Assembly (NCBI GenBank): GCA_036925085.1
Contig: JAUPFP010000019.1
Span: 3,716,501 to 3,780,500 of the forward strand
Direction of reading: 5' to 3'
DNA from: Brachycybe producta
Taxonomy: Eukaryota; Arthropoda; Diplopoda; Playtdesmida; Andrognathidae
DNA length: 64,000 nucleotides
The translations under genes were made by a program, and so were the position numbers. Positions 20,326-31,452 of this stretch are shown here, in pieces. A model generated the notes under the pieces. The model made no database searches and was not told where the DNA came from. It saw nothing but the letters and a program-made list of their open reading frames with translations. Numbering within the stretch: the first letter of the stretch is position 1; every line of letters begins with the position of its first letter.

Positions 20326-21041
20326 TGTAACAACCCTACTTAGGCTTGTTACAATGCCGGCAAAACTACTCCGTCTTAGTTTTCCTGACTCCCTCAGGGG
20401 CCGGGGAGTGTAGTGCTAGCTACCCTCTTGCCACGCCGTGTTCCTGGGTAGCGCCGGTCGAGAGTCGTCCATGCTGCACGTCGCAGGATGAAAGGCCGAC
20501 GGACCGATTATGGTATTCACGGTAGACCCTCGATGGATCCTACTGTGGATCCGACGCAAAGTACCGGCCAACAAGCCGAAACATGATGGACGAAGGACGG
20601 TGAAGACTGGGTTCTTTCCCACACCAGAACCCCCACCCTCCCCGCGGTTACTTCCACAGAAATGATGACACGACAACCAGTGTAGAAGGATAAAATAAAG
20701 ATAATTTATTCAAGATATTTTATTCAAGATAATTTATTCAAGATCTCTGCAAGGCAGAATGCCCTGCAGAGAAACACAAAATCAAACAAATAGAGAACAA
20801 AGAAAGAAGCACATGGCAGGCCTCCTTGGCCTGCACTTGCATGAAGCACAACATCTCAACTTCAGGGTCTACACCACACTGTCCCTCTTTAATGGCTGAC
20901 TTGCCATTAAGTATCCCCAGGCTGCTCCACCTAGGGCTTGACAGTGACCCGACCTGAAGTTCATGTTGTCTGCCGGACTGCCTACTAGAGCAGTCTAGCA
21001 GACATCAGGATTCAGTCTTGCTCCTCCTAATTAAAGAAGGA
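20326..21041 (-). mobile_element. A-II 5' LTR, truncated by LINE
   Basis: Begins TGTAACAACCC (plus-strand reading) and follows the 13099-13812 LTR closely through GAAGGAGCA at ~21041, where the LINE starts. The last ~15 bp of the LTR (AACTGGGTCATCACA equivalent) are missing. U5 hairpin at about 20517-20548. Confidence 0.75.
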
Positions 21042-21042
21042 G

Positions 21043-22245
21043 CAGGTGGACTTAGTATTCCTTGATTTCTATAAGGCATTTGATACGGTTCCACACAGTA
21101 GGTTATTGTCAAAAGTTGTTGGATACGGATTGGGTGACCAGGTGTGTAAATGGATTCGGTCCTTCTTAAGCAACAGAAAGCAAAGAGTTGTTGTGGATGG
21201 TGCTGCATCAGACTGGGTAGAGGTTACATCAGGGGTTCCACAGGGTAGTGTTCTTGGTCCATTACTATTTCTTATATTTATTAATGATCTTAGTGATGAG
21301 TTGGGGAGTAATTGTAGGCTATTTGCAGATGATACTATAATCTACAAAGAGGTGTCTTCCAACCAGTACTGTAATATTTGAGAAATGATTTGAGAAATGT
21401 AGCTTCCTGGTGTGAAAAATGGCAACTACAGCTTAACAATGATAAGTGCTGCGTTATCAGATTTTCTCGAAGCAGGGATCCACTAGTTTATCAATATAGT
21501 ATCAGGTCTAATCTTCTTCCTTCTGTGGATTCATATAAGTATTTGGGTATAATGGTTAATAGTAAGTTATCTTGGAGACCTCACATTAGGCAGGTAGTTT
21601 CAAAAGCTATGCAGATGTTACGTTTCAGTCAGATAGTTTTAAAAGGGTGTCCCAGTAACGTAAAATGTAAAGCCTATAAATCATTGGTGCGCCCACATCT
21701 TGAGTACTGCAGTACTGTGTGGAGTCCCCATACTGCTGATCTAATTCATGCGATTGAGATGGTACAACACAGAGCAGCAAGGTTTGTTTCAGGAAAATAT
21801 GATCCACTAGCAAGTGTGACTGGTATTCTTGCAGAACTGGGATGGGATCAGTTAGCAGATAGAAGGTCTGACTTCAGCATTAATATGTTGAAAAAATGTT
21901 ACTGGGGTGTTGTCCTAAGCCTGTGTTGAGTTCTTTGAGCAAGGCTAATTATTTGGGTAGGGGTGATTACTCTAGGAAGATTAGGGAGATTTTTGCTCGT
22001 ACAGACTCATATTATTGGTCTTTTGTCCCACGTGTCATTCGACAATGGAATTTGCTTCCAGAGGATGTTGTGCATGGGGAAGTATATGTTTTGGAAAGTT
22101 AGGTGGGTGTTACATAAAATCAGGCTAGGATTATTGACAATGCATTATTTATGCTGCATTTGGACTATGAAGTCCCTCTGCCACAGGCCAATTGAGCTGC
22201 TTGCAGAGTATTTATTCAAATTCAAATTCAAAAATAAAAACTTTT
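21043..22245 (+). pseudogene. LINE reverse transcriptase, 5'-truncated (CR1/Jockey-like)
   Basis: This is the C-terminal half of a non-LTR retrotransposon ORF2. In order: D-L-V-F-L-D-F-Y-K-A-F-D-T-V (RT motif A, 21040-21085), S-G-V-P-Q-G-S-V-L-G-P-L (motif B, near 21230), L-F-A-D-D-T-I (catalytic motif C, near 21320), then Y-K-Y-L-G-I and the H-L-E-Y-C-S-T-V-W / V-Q-H-R-A-A-R-F-V segment near 21700-21790, ending with F-V-P-R-V-I-R-Q-W-N-L-L-P near 22030. One frameshift lies near 21380 and another near 21900. A degenerate ATTCAAATTCAAA tail near 22215-22240 marks the 3' end. There is no endonuclease because of 5' truncation, which is normal for LINE insertions. It interrupts the family A LTR at 21041. 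Confidence 0.85.
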
Positions 22246-22463
22246 TTCGGTGTCCACCACTGGAAACTAATACAAAAGTGGCGCCCAGTATGGTTCAAAG
22301 AGGTTGCCAACTTCTAGTTCCAGGTCAAGTAGGCAGAGCTAGTGACATCATTTTTTCTCTACATCATTTTTTCTCTCCTCACCGTCATGTGTCAATTTTT
22401 AATTTCTGGTGTTTCTTCATCATATTTAGCATTTTTTGGGTCACGTTTCCCAAGTAGGACGAC
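22246..22463. other. Unassigned 218 bp
   Basis: Sequence between the LINE tail and the A-III LTR. It contains two direct copies of ATCATTTTTTCTC and a TGGCGCCCAG (22279-22288) that resembles a tRNA-Lys primer-binding site, but no LTR could be recognised beside it. Confidence 0.3.
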
Positions 22464-23124
22464 TCTGACGACCCAGTCTGGTACCTTCTTGTACTAGAAG
22501 GAGCAGACAAAATCCTAATGTCCTCTGCTGGGCTGCTATAGTAGGCAGCCGGGCAGATGACATAAACCCGAGCAGGTTCACTGTCCTCCCCCAGGTGGAG
22601 CAGCCTGGGGGTAGTATATAAAAGCAAGGATGCCATTATATCAGGATAGTGTAGTGTTGAACCTGGAAGATACATCATCATCCTGGAGGCCAGGGAGACC
22701 TCCACATTAATGAAATGTCATTTCTTTTGATTTATTGTGTTTTCTTTGTACGGAACGCTTATAATAATACTGAGTATGTGTTTTATTAAATATGTTTTAT
22801 AATGTTTTATTAAATATTTTAAACCTACACTGTGTCGAGTCACTTATTGGGGAAGTAACGGCGGGGCTGTTACTAGCTTGTGTGGCTGGAACTTCACGCC
22901 TGTGCATGGTGGTATCTATCAGGGGTCCAACGGTCGTATCCCATCTTGTTCAACGGCCTTTTGTCCAGCAGCATATGGCGTGGGAGACTCCGGTTGGCCG
23001 GCACTACCCAGGACACTGTGCAAGAGGGCAGCTAACGCTGCTATCTCGTCCCCAGAGGAGTCTGGAGTTGGTAAGACAGTAAAATCTTACCAGGGTCTTG
23101 TAGCGGACTAGCTGGGTCGTTACA
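22464..23124 (+). mobile_element. A-III 5' LTR (plus strand)
   Basis: This 661-bp family A LTR starts TCTGACGACCC (a decayed TGTGACGACCC) and ends GGGTCGTTACA. It has TATATAAAAG near 22616, ATTAAATAT-type signals near 22787-22820, and a degenerate primer-binding site (TTGGAGGTGT, 23129-23138) after it. It lies in opposite orientation to A-II. Confidence 0.75.
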
Positions 23125-23954
23125 ATTGTTGGAGGTGTGGGGTAGTGTTACCCAGCCTCTTGCATGGTCGAAAGACTGTGAAGACCATTACTACACTGCA
23201 GGGCATAGATTTTGTCCGCAGAACCGCTGTGGAAATTGGTTTATACAGTTGTTCACTGTTCGTATACCATGGGGCACGGACTGTTGGCAATGGGACTATG
23301 TTAGAAACCAGTGTATGGTCTGTTTTATCATTAGTATACCGGTTGCACGAAGGTTGACCATGCAGGGCCGGTAAAACATGGTAAAAATTTAGTTTTACCA
23401 TTAGTACACGGTGGATTACGGACTTTTGTCCATTTATCTATTGTCGAAGACAATATAAGTCACTCACCGTGATTTTACCATGGGACACGGACTTTTGTCT
23501 ATGATACTACAGTAGGTTACCGTTGTACCTGGTAAATTCACAGACAAAAGTCCATAAAACACCGTTTGTTTCATGGACTTTTGTCTGTGAATTTACCAGG
23601 TTGCATGGCAGAAGTCTCTGTCTTACAGTTGGTGGCCGTTTCTGTCCGTGTTTGCATGGTGGAAAACGGCTAGGACCATGGTTCCTTCGATGGCTAGTTG
23701 GGGAACTGGTGTCGGAGAGGAACGGGAGTTGCATTTTTGCACCATCTGCCGTGGAAGATGGCACAATGGAGAGCAGCAATCGGTTGAGGTAGCTGCCGGT
23801 GGGAATGGTCACGGTGACTCCTTTGAATAGGAATGTGCTGTAGGGGGTGTCCTTACAGTCTAACCTCTGCACAGAGACTTTGTCACGCAGTGTCTCCAGA
23901 GGAGCACCGTTAGATGGTGAAGAAGGGGTTGCGTAGACCCCAATGAGGACAGGC
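23125..23954 (+). mobile_element. A-III leader and gag start, cut by A-IV
   Basis: The leader (23140-23640) has palindromes such as TGGACTTTTGTCTGTG. It is followed by the gag N-terminal region (about 23680-23830: M-A-S-W-G-T-G-V-G-E-E then E-V-A-A-G-G-N-G-H-G-D-S). The matching stretch in A-IV is 24989-25280. A-III stops at 23954, where the A-IV LTR starts, so A-IV seems to have inserted into the A-III gag. Confidence 0.6.
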
Positions 23955-24606
23955 TGTGACAACCCAGTTTTGCGCTTTTAATTAGAAGGAACACACCAAA
24001 TCCTGAGGTCATCTGCTAGGCTGCTATAGTAGGCAGCCTGGCAGACGACATGAACCCCATTTAGAGTCACTGTCCTCCCCAGGTGGATTAGCCTGGAGTT
24101 TATATATTAGCAGCCACCATTATATACTGGACAGTAGTGAAACCCTGGAAGTGAAAGGATGTGCTTCATCATGCTGCAGGTCAGGGAGGCCTGTCACATG
24201 GATCATCTCTTTGATTGTTTTCTGTTGGGGTTTGGTTCTCTGCTGGACAAGCAGATTACCTGTAATTAATCACTAAGTGTTGTATTAAATTATATTTTTC
24301 TTTTTATACCTACACTGGTTTTGTGTTCGTTGTTTGGGGAAGTCACTGTGGGGGTTCTGGTTCGGGAGTCACCGATCACCACCGTCCAGTTACTGTCTTG
24401 TTTCGTCTTGCGGCCAGTAATTCGTCGTGCCGGTTTCACGGTGAAACCCACCGTGTATTTTTGTCGGTCGACAGTCATCCGACTGTTGGACACGTCATGC
24501 GAGAGGGCAGCTATTGCTGCGATCCCGGCCCCCGAATGAGTCTGGATGCTGGTAAGATGGAGCCGTTTTACCGGGGTATTGTAATGGGCCCAGCCGGGTT
24601 GTTACA
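23955..24606 (+). mobile_element. A-IV 5' LTR
   Basis: This 652-bp LTR has TG...CA ends: TGTGACAACCCAGTTTTGC at the start and CGGGTTGTTACA at the end. TTTATATATTAG near 24096 is the likely TATA box and ATTAAATTATA near 24282 the likely polyadenylation signal, giving U3, R and U5 in order. The primer-binding site TGGAGGCACC follows after five bases. Confidence 0.85.
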
Positions 24607-24611
24607 ATTTT

Positions 24612-24621
24612 TGGAGGCACC
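24612..24621 (+). other. A-IV primer-binding site, tRNA-Thr-like
   Basis: TGGAGGCACC is an exact complement to GGTGCCTCCA, the 3' end I recall for eukaryotic tRNA-Thr(AGT). The next ~7 bases do not extend the match cleanly, so the primer identity is likely but not certain. Confidence 0.55.
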
Positions 24622-24988
24622 AGGTAGCTTTACCCAGCCCTCTTGCATGGTCGAAAAACCGTGACAACTGTTAAATCACTGTTGGGTGTGGACTTTGTCC
24701 ATAGGACAGTGGAGGGAAGCAGTTTTGACTGTTGGTTGCCGGTAGTATATCATGGGGCATGGACGATTGTCTGTGGGACTACGGTAGAAACCGGTTTATG
24801 GTCGGGGTTTACCGTTATTATAATGGTATCATGGTGGTTGACCATGCTGCTACTGATACTGCTGTAGGTTACGTTTTCAAACCGTTGTTTGAGGGTGAGT
24901 CATGGACGTTTATTCGTGAATTCACCAGGGTCATACGGTAGAATCTCCCACCTACAATTGGTGGCCGTTTCGTACCATATTTGCACCG

Positions 24989-26600
24989 ATGGCTGGTCAG
25001 GGAAACGGTGTAGGAAAGGGATTGGAGTTGGGTTACCGCACCATCAGCCGTGGACAACGGCCGGCGGGGCAGCAACCATGTGAGGTTGCTGCCAGTGGGT
25101 ACGGTCATGGTGGTTCCTTGGAGGAAGGGGCCGTAGGGGGAGTCCCTGCAGACCGATCTTTGATCGGAGACTATTTGATGGTGCGACAGCACCGTGGTGG
25201 TGGCATTGTCTCCAGAGGATCTACGTTAGATTGTGATGGAGTTGCACGGACCCCAGCTGAGACAGGTGTGCAGCCATAGGCCAGTGTGCTAGCCTCCACC
25301 GCCACTGGTCAGGTTGCATGTGGTGGTAGGCTCTTGAGTGAGTCGGTGGAGTCTAAGTTGGGTACTCTGCATGGTACAATGTCCTTCTTGGCATCGATGT
25401 CTGAGGAGCAACTGCTAGCTGTTGCCCGGGGATAGATTTTCTGCATATGCAATGACAACTGTCCCAGAGGGTGCAACGCCGGTTCACACCATTTCCCTAC
25501 ACCCCACCAGTGCATGGGAGGTGCCGCTGGTTTTGGCCGGGCGGTTACTTCCAGGAAGAACTTGGACTGCTCCTGCGGGAGTTGGTTGGGGAGTTCCTCC
25601 GCCCATTCAGCGGCCGCAGGTCCACTTAGTGGAACCCACGGATGCTGAGCTCAATGCTGAAACTTCGGGGAACTGACGCACGGCACCATGGAGGGTAAGT
25701 ACAGCTCCATGGATGTTTGTTCCGGCCATCCTGTCGGAGATTCAGGCGTTTGGGTTTTTCAACCCAGTCCACTCGTTCATCTGTTATGATGGACGGGAAG
25801 ATATGATGCCATTCCTTTGACAGTTCGAAGCTAAGGCTCGGGCTCAGCACTGGACAGATGAGGCCTTGTGCAGTTACTTGACATTTCTGCTTGACGGGCC
25901 AGCTGAAGGATATTATGCCAGTTTGGTGGAATTTCAGCTGGACCTGACCTGACCGGAGCTAAAAAAAAAGGCTTTGTTTCAGCATTTTGGAACCAAGAAT
26001 CGGGCTCATGCCTGTTTCGACCGTTTCGAAGCGATGATGCAGAGGCCTACTGAGTCGCTCCAGGCGTTATACTGGCGCTTTACAGAGCTAGCAGAACGGG
26101 TTTCTCCTAGAGAATGAGTCTTGTCGGCTCCTCTGCTTTAAGAAGAAAATGCAGCCGGTGATTCTCAAACCGCTTTGGGGAGCGAAGGCCAAAACGGTGT
26201 GGGCATTTGCCACCGAAGCAATGTTGGTCGAGGCTGATATGCTTACAGCGGGTGAATTGCTGCCCGTACCTTGATGGTACTAGAGATCAAGACTAAGGTT
26301 AAGGCCTCTGGTGCTGTGGCACTGCCCACGGGCTCTGCTAGGTCTTCCTCCAGCTCTTCGGTTGCGAAATCAACTGCACCGTCCTAATCGGACAGGGCGA
26401 CTGCCAAGACCGAAGGGAAGAAGGAGAAAAACACTGGACAGCATAGTCAGGGTGGAAATAAGCCCACAGCAGCACCGTCTGGGTCCAGCCAAACGGCTGG
26501 AGGTGGAGGTCCTACTCATAGGCAACCAGGTCCTTGCTTTAAGTGAAACCAGAAAGACTTTCCGAAGGCTACAGCCCAAGGACAGGTTGCCCGGGTAACA
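24989..26600 (+). pseudogene. A-IV gag
   Basis: Structural capsid gene in several frames. The N-terminal part (24989-25280) matches A-III. The capsid part (about 25710-26110) reads F-G-F-F-N-P-V-H-S-F-V, E-A-K-A-R-A-Q-H-W-T-D-E and Y-L-T-F-L-L-D-G-P-A-E-G-Y-Y-A, the retrotransposon-gag pattern, and matches the minus-strand gag at 36811-37125. There are in-frame stops at about 25818 and 25948. Near 26535, C-F-K followed by a stop looks like a ruined CCHC zinc knuckle. Nonfunctional. Confidence 0.7.
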
Positions 26601-27178
26601 CGTGGTGAAGGCCAGGTAGTGCGATACTTGCCGGGTCTAGCACCCATCGTACTGTGGGGCCAAGAGTATCTGACCACCATAATCGATGGTCAGACTTTCT
26701 ATCTACCCATGGCACGTGATGAAGGTTCGGTGAAGGTTCGTTACACCACTGCCGGTCACTGTAGAACTGAGTTGCAGTTGACCAGGTTTGCTTAAAAACT
26801 CAGGTATCTGGCAAAGCTGACGAACTGAAGAAGGGACATACTTTGGATGGTCTCCAAGTATGTGGATATCCTGCTGGAAGCAAGGGTGCCTTTAACGAGG
26901 TCTGCAGACCTGGAAATCACCAGTTGGGTGTTTCCAAAGCCATGCCCCACATTGGAAGTCACACTTGCCCAGCTGGGTTGCTGGGTGGCACCCTCTCGTC
27001 CTATTCGTAGGGGAGACAGTATGTTGATTGCGGGTATTGCGAGGGCTTCAGGCATTGATGTGCCCATGCTGTTGCCCAGGCCTAGTAGGTATTCTGGTGT
27101 GGAGACTGGTACCCAGACCTCTGAGCATCTGGTACGACTGTCTTTTGCACTCAGAAAAGCAGTGTTGGGCAATGACGG

Positions 27179-27394
27179 TTGCCCATACCTGAACTTCAGA
27201 ACCATGCATACTTGTGTGGGGCACCACGTGTTCTGGTGTCGATGAATGGTCGTCTGGTTGAGATGATTGTCGACACAGGGGCCAAGGTTTTGGTCATGAG
27301 CATTTTGGTGGCATGGGAGATGGAGTTACCAGTGCAGGAGGTTATCCTCCCTTCATGCCTTTGCGGCATGAGAGGGTACTCCATCGCAATATAA
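27179..27394 (+). pseudogene. A-IV aspartic protease
   Basis: Retroviral-type aspartic protease that would process Gag-Pol. The active-site motif I-V-D-T-G-A lies at about 27265-27285, preceded by V-S-M-N-G-R-L-V-E-M. The flap and C-terminal half are not continuous in this frame. The region from 26800 matches the fragment at 46400-46880 and the minus-strand stretch at 35940-36060. The linker between protease and RT follows (27420-27720). Confidence 0.65.
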
Positions 27395-27928
27395 GAAGTC
27401 ATGCATGTGGACATGTCAATTTATGAGCGGTCTATCAGAACCCATCTTCTGGTTGAGGGAGAAGGTGAAGTGTGTTAAACTGGCTTCTCGGTTACCGTGG
27501 TCTGTTGGCGGTGGCAGGAATTGCTGAGGCCACAGACGGAGGCACTTAGGAGAACGTCACTGACGTACCCATTGCCCTGGAAACAGAGGAGGGTGTCACA
27601 ACAGCTCAATTTGTGGAGGCAGCCATTGTGGTGGGACTAGGTGGTCCATCTAAGTTGAGAGGGGGAGACCCCACTCTAGAAGATGGCCAGACAGGGAGCT
27701 TCCTGCTAATTTGAGAGGGGCGATCAGTAAAGGTTGCCAGGTCCTCAATTTGTAAGTGAAACTCACTCTTGATGAGTGTCTGAAGATTGGACCCAATTTT
27801 AAGCCTGAAGAGGCGAAAAAACTCAAGAGTTTTTGCTGCAACACCGTGATCACTTCGCATTCGATTATACAGAGCTGGGGGAATCCCCGCTTGTCAAACA
27901 TACGATTGATACCGGTGGCTAACCTCCA

Positions 27929-28420
27929 GTGCAGGAGGGATTGCGAAGAACTGCTCCAGTGGCACGAGCAATCGAGAAAAAAGAGGTAGCAAAGATGTTG
28001 GATGCAGTGGTAATCCAACCTTCGTGTAGTCACTACGCAAGCCCTATCTTACTCGTTCGCAAGGAGGATGGTGGCTTTCGTTTTTGCGTAGACTACCAGA
28101 GACTGAAGGCACAAACCAAGGCGGACCAGTATCGATACCTCGCATCGGTGATTTTCTTGCTAGGGGTTACTGGCAGGTCAGGATGGTGGAGCAGGACATT
28201 CAGAAGACAGCATTTTTTTGCTCTCAAGGTCTATTTGAGTTTCGCAAAAATGCCTTTCAGACTCTGTAATGCTCCTGCCACAATGCAGAGCGTTAGACCT
28301 CTTGCTAATGGGCCATAAGTCAGAGAGCTGCTTGGTCTACCTGGACAATATTATCGTCTTTGGAAGCACCTTTGAGCAGTTTCTCGAAAGATTATCCACT
28401 TTCTTTGGACTGCTATGAGG
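27929..28420 (+). pseudogene. A-IV reverse transcriptase
   Basis: Ty3/gypsy RT. Motifs: Y-A-S-P-I-L-L-V-R-K-E-D-G-G-F-R-F-C-V-D-Y (28030-28095), G-Y-W-Q-V-R-M-V-E-Q-D near 28170, and the catalytic box Y-L-D-N-I-I-V-F-G near 28338. The second Asp of Y-x-D-D is Asn, as in A-II, which should abolish catalysis. Frameshifts are visible near 28130 and 28300. Confidence 0.8.
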
Positions 28421-28559
28421 GGCGGAGCTGAAACTCTAGCTGAAGTGTTTCTTCGGGTGTGACAAGGTCAAATATCTCAGTCACGTCATTAGTGCCGATG
28501 GAGTTGCTCCGGACCCGGGTCTCATGAGAGCAGACAAAGAGTTTGATGTTCCTACAACA

Positions 28560-29100
28560 GTAACCGCCGTTCGAAGTTTTCTCGGACTGACCGGCTACTG
28601 CTGTAGGTTCATCAAGGACTTTGCTAAGGTAGCAAGGCCACTGCATGATCTAACTAGGAAGGATGTGTCCTTTGACAGTGTGGTCTATTGTTCGAGTGGT
28701 TAAAAGCATTTTTAACTGAAGCACTGGTGCTCACCATGTGTGATCCACATGGTGAGGGGTTAATTCACACCGATGCGAGTGGGTACAGTCTAGGTGTCGT
28801 ATACCAGAAGCTACCGAGGATAAGAATCCTCGGGTTCTAGCCTACACTTGCCATCTCATGAAGGGACCGGAGACAAAGTATTCTGTCTGCAAGAATGCTT
28901 GGCGATAATGTTTTCTGTGGGTAACTTCTGAAATTACATCTTTAACCAGGACTTTGTGATCGTAACTGATCACCATGTGCTCTGTCATTTGCAGACTGCC
29001 AAAAATCTGCAAGGCAGAAAAATAAGATTCAGTTTAAGAATTGGAAACTTCATTAGGATGCTGACTGTCTGAGTACATGAAGTTGAAGATCCTTCTTTAC
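28560..29100 (+). pseudogene. A-IV RNase H and connection
   Basis: After the RT thumb (F-L-G-L-T-G-Y-C near 28580) there is an RNase H start, L-I-H-T-D-A-S-G-Y-S-L-G-V-V near 28755, containing the first catalytic Asp. Later pieces (V-I-V-T-D-H-H near 28958) follow in changing frames. Several stops and frameshifts. Confidence 0.65.
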
Positions 29101-29120
29101 CTGAACACATCTAGGCAGAC

Positions 29121-30139
29121 ATGAGTGAGGTAATTTACCGGATCCATTTTAATGTGGATTGTGTTATGGAGCAGGTTAAGGACAATTGGTGCTCCAAGGT
29201 GAAGCATGAGCTCTTCACCAACTCCAACTTGAACCTGAGGTTCAAGTTTGTGGTGGGAAACAAGTTGTTTGCAATCAGATCCATCCAGGATCGCACTAGA
29301 ACTGTGTTGGTTGTGCCAAGGTTGTGTCAAGCCTTCTGCTTTCGGAAGTTGCACGATAGCTCCGAAGCTGGTCACTTCGGAGTGTACAAGACATACCAAC
29401 GGTTGCATACCCGTTTCTAATGGTTAGGTATAAATGTCACTGGAGTATTTTAAGTCATGCTTGATGTGTCAGAGGGTGCAATAGTTTGCAAGACCTCAAG
29501 GATTCTTGCAACCAATAGTTCAGAAGTACCCAGTTCATGCCTGAGGAATGGACTTTGTTGGACCGTTACCGGCATCCGTGAGGGTGTCACCTATGTGTTT
29601 ATTATGGTTGACTACTTCACCTTGTGCGGCATGGTGAAAGCAGTATGATAGGCTACGGCTTCTTGGGTTGTCAAGTTTCTGAAAGATGAGATCTTGTTAG
29701 GTACACCATTATCTCTGATTGTGGATCCCAGTTCTGTGGCAAAAGTTTGTGAAAGTTCTGGGAGCACTATAATATAGTGCAGCACTTCACAATGGCATAC
29801 CATCCGCAAGCTAATGGGCTTACAGAGCATACAAACAAGACCGTAATGGAACCCATCAAGCGTTACCTTGATCTCTTCAAGGAGCAATGTGATTGGTGGG
29901 ATAAGTTATGGCCTGCCTTGTGGGCCTACAACACTGCGGTGCAGGAGAGCACGGAAGTGTCTTCGTACCAATTGTTGTTTGATTGTGAGCCTAGGTTGGA
30001 GATTGATAACCTCCTTTCTAATGGTCTGGTCTGTGACTTGCCTGACCAGCCTCGATTTAACCTCCGACCGAGGAAACCGAAGGCTTTTGAGGTTTTACAA
30101 GCTTCCTCTGGGGCACCAGTAGGCACCAGGACTTTATGA
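29121..30139 (+). pseudogene. A-IV integrase
   Basis: The N-terminal zinc-binding part has H-D-S-S-E-A-G-H-F (near 29350) and S-C-L-M-C-Q-R (near 29458), giving the HHCC set. The core Asp is in M-D-F-V-G (near 29550), the second in I-S-D-C-G-S-Q-F (near 29715) and the Glu in G-L-T-E-H-T-N-K (near 29820), so all three catalytic residues survive although frames change between them. The C-terminal tail ends with N-L-R-P-R-K-P-K-A-F-E-V near 30060-30090, a motif shared by A-II and A-VII. The pre-integrase spacer (I-Y-R-I-H-F, F-K-F-V-V) starts the region. Confidence 0.8.
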
Positions 30140-30151
30140 GCTCTTGCCCTG

Positions 30152-31260
30152 GTGGGAGAGAGCAGGCCGATCCTTGTAGTAGGTGGAAGAGTTAGAATAT
30201 ACGGGTGGGAGCCCCGACATGTTGGAAGCGTGTCAGCTGGGAACCAACCTGACCATACCCGTCGGGAATTGACGGCATGGACGGATGGGAGGTCTATGCG
30301 AGATGTTGTTCTTGGCATGCCTCCATCCTCCCCGCAGGTGGTCGTGGTACTGAACCTGTTGGATCATCGGTTGGAACTCTCCACCGGGTCACCTTGCCCT
30401 TACCTAAGGGCAGGTCAGCCCGGCAGAAAACAAGTAGTGTTCCTACCAAACGTGGTCTTGTGCCTTCAGTCAGAAAGACACCCTTCTCTCCAAGTTCTGA
30501 TGATGGGGTCTTTGAGCCCCTAGGACTGTATGAAGTTCCCCAGGTCTTTCCAGCCTGGGGCGAGGGTTGGCGCTTTGGAGCCCATCTTCCATATTCAGAA
30601 GGAGAGGTCTTTCTGAATAACCAACTTGGTCTGTGGCAGGACCAGCCAGGAATGGAGGGGTTCCAGTACCATGGGTACAATCGATTAGGAGAACCACTCC
30701 CAGTACCAGGGGTGCCATCATTGCTGTCTTTTAGCATGCACTATGTGCTTGATTTTGGCAGTAGAGATTATCCGGTGTTGTTAGTTGTCAACCCTGTGAG
30801 GAGTTGCTATGCTGTTCTCGACGTGATGGGTACAGGAGATGGGATAATGCGTTTATCCCACCTCGCAGCACCATACATCCTGCTCCTCCTTGGATGCGAA
30901 TTAGAAGAGATGGTTGGGGAGTTTGCAACCCAACCGCTATGAGGATGTGCATCTGATCCCGCAGCCACCCTTGTAGATTTTCTAACGCCCTTCGTACAGG
31001 TCTGCAGCTTGCAACTCTTGCCATCAATGAATTTTAGCGGCAGGATTAAGCAAGGCTCAGGGGGACTGACTTCGATATCGGATTCGGGTGGCGAAACAAC
31101 CTGATGTGCCTGTGGTGGGTACATCGGTGTATGTCGAAGTGGATGGGTGCTCCAGTAGTTCCACTGCCGAAGAAGTCAGACTAGTACCTCAGTGGGGGTC
31201 ACAGGCACAATCCTTGCTGGCTCGACTAACCTGATACCGGGGCGGATCAGGAAAGTTGAG
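30152..31260 (+). pseudogene. A-IV ORF3 (C-terminal half)
   Basis: Its longest open part is 30277-30942 (221 codons). It contains P-Y-S-E-G-E-V-F-L-N-N-Q-L-G-L-W (near 30590), L-L-S-F-S-M-H-Y-V-L (near 30725), P-V-L-L-V-V-N-P-V-R (near 30773) and L-L-G-C-E-L-E-E-M-V-G-E-F (near 30890). After a stop, the continuation ends I-L-A-G-S-T-N-L just before the LTR. The Ser/acidic and Lys-rich N-terminal parts and the palindrome region seen in A-II and A-VII are deleted: pol runs straight into the ORF3 C-terminal half. Function unknown. Confidence 0.65.
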
Positions 31261-31265
31261 AGGAT

Positions 31266-31452
31266 TGTGACGACCCAGTTTTGCTCCTTGTTTAATTAGA
31301 ATAAGCAGACTAAATCCTGATGGCTGCTATAGTAGGCAGCCCGGTGGACAACATGAACCCTAGGTAGGGTCACTGTCCTCCCCAGGTGGAGTCGCCTGGG
31401 GTATATAATGGCAGCTGCCATTATATACTGGACAGTGTAGTGAAACCCTGGT
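31266..31452 (+). mobile_element. A-IV 3' LTR, truncated
   Basis: Begins TGTGACGACCCAGTTTTGC and follows the 5' LTR through the TATATAATGG box and GTAGTGAAACCCTGG, then breaks off at 31452, where a different LTR starts with TGTAACACATC. Confidence 0.8.

Larger units (their letters stand above)
13099..21041 (-). mobile_element. Family A element A-II (minus strand), nearly full length
   Basis: On the minus strand, the order is 5' LTR (20326-21041, cut at its start by a LINE), primer-binding site (20311-20323), palindromic leader (19870-20310), protease-side region and RT-RNase H (17540-19870), integrase C-terminus (17068-17450), a second palindrome region (16010-16560), ORF3 (13813-15966), purine tract and 3' LTR (13099-13812). 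Gag and the integrase core are missing. The many stops make it nonautonomous. Confidence 0.8.
23955..31452 (+). mobile_element. Family A element A-IV (plus strand), most complete copy
   Basis: 5' LTR (23955-24606), primer-binding site (24612-24621), leader, gag (24989-26600), protease (27179-27394), RT (27929-28420), RNase H (28560-29100), integrase (29121-30139), ORF3 (30152-31260), purine tract AAGTTGAGAGGAT and a 3' LTR cut at 31452. It carries the whole domain set but with many frameshifts and stops. The missing 3' LTR end prevents a target-duplication test. Confidence 0.85.

Noticed and set aside
22279..22288. TGGCGCCCAG resembling a tRNA-Lys primer-binding site
   Set aside because: No LTR end or retroelement coding is recognisable beside it; a 10-mer match is not enough.
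30277..30942. Ulp1-like (C48) peptidase reading of the ORF3 C-terminal domain
   Set aside because: The L-V-V-N / x-L-D strand pattern is reminiscent, but the candidate His is Gln or Trp in other copies and no catalytic Cys is evident.
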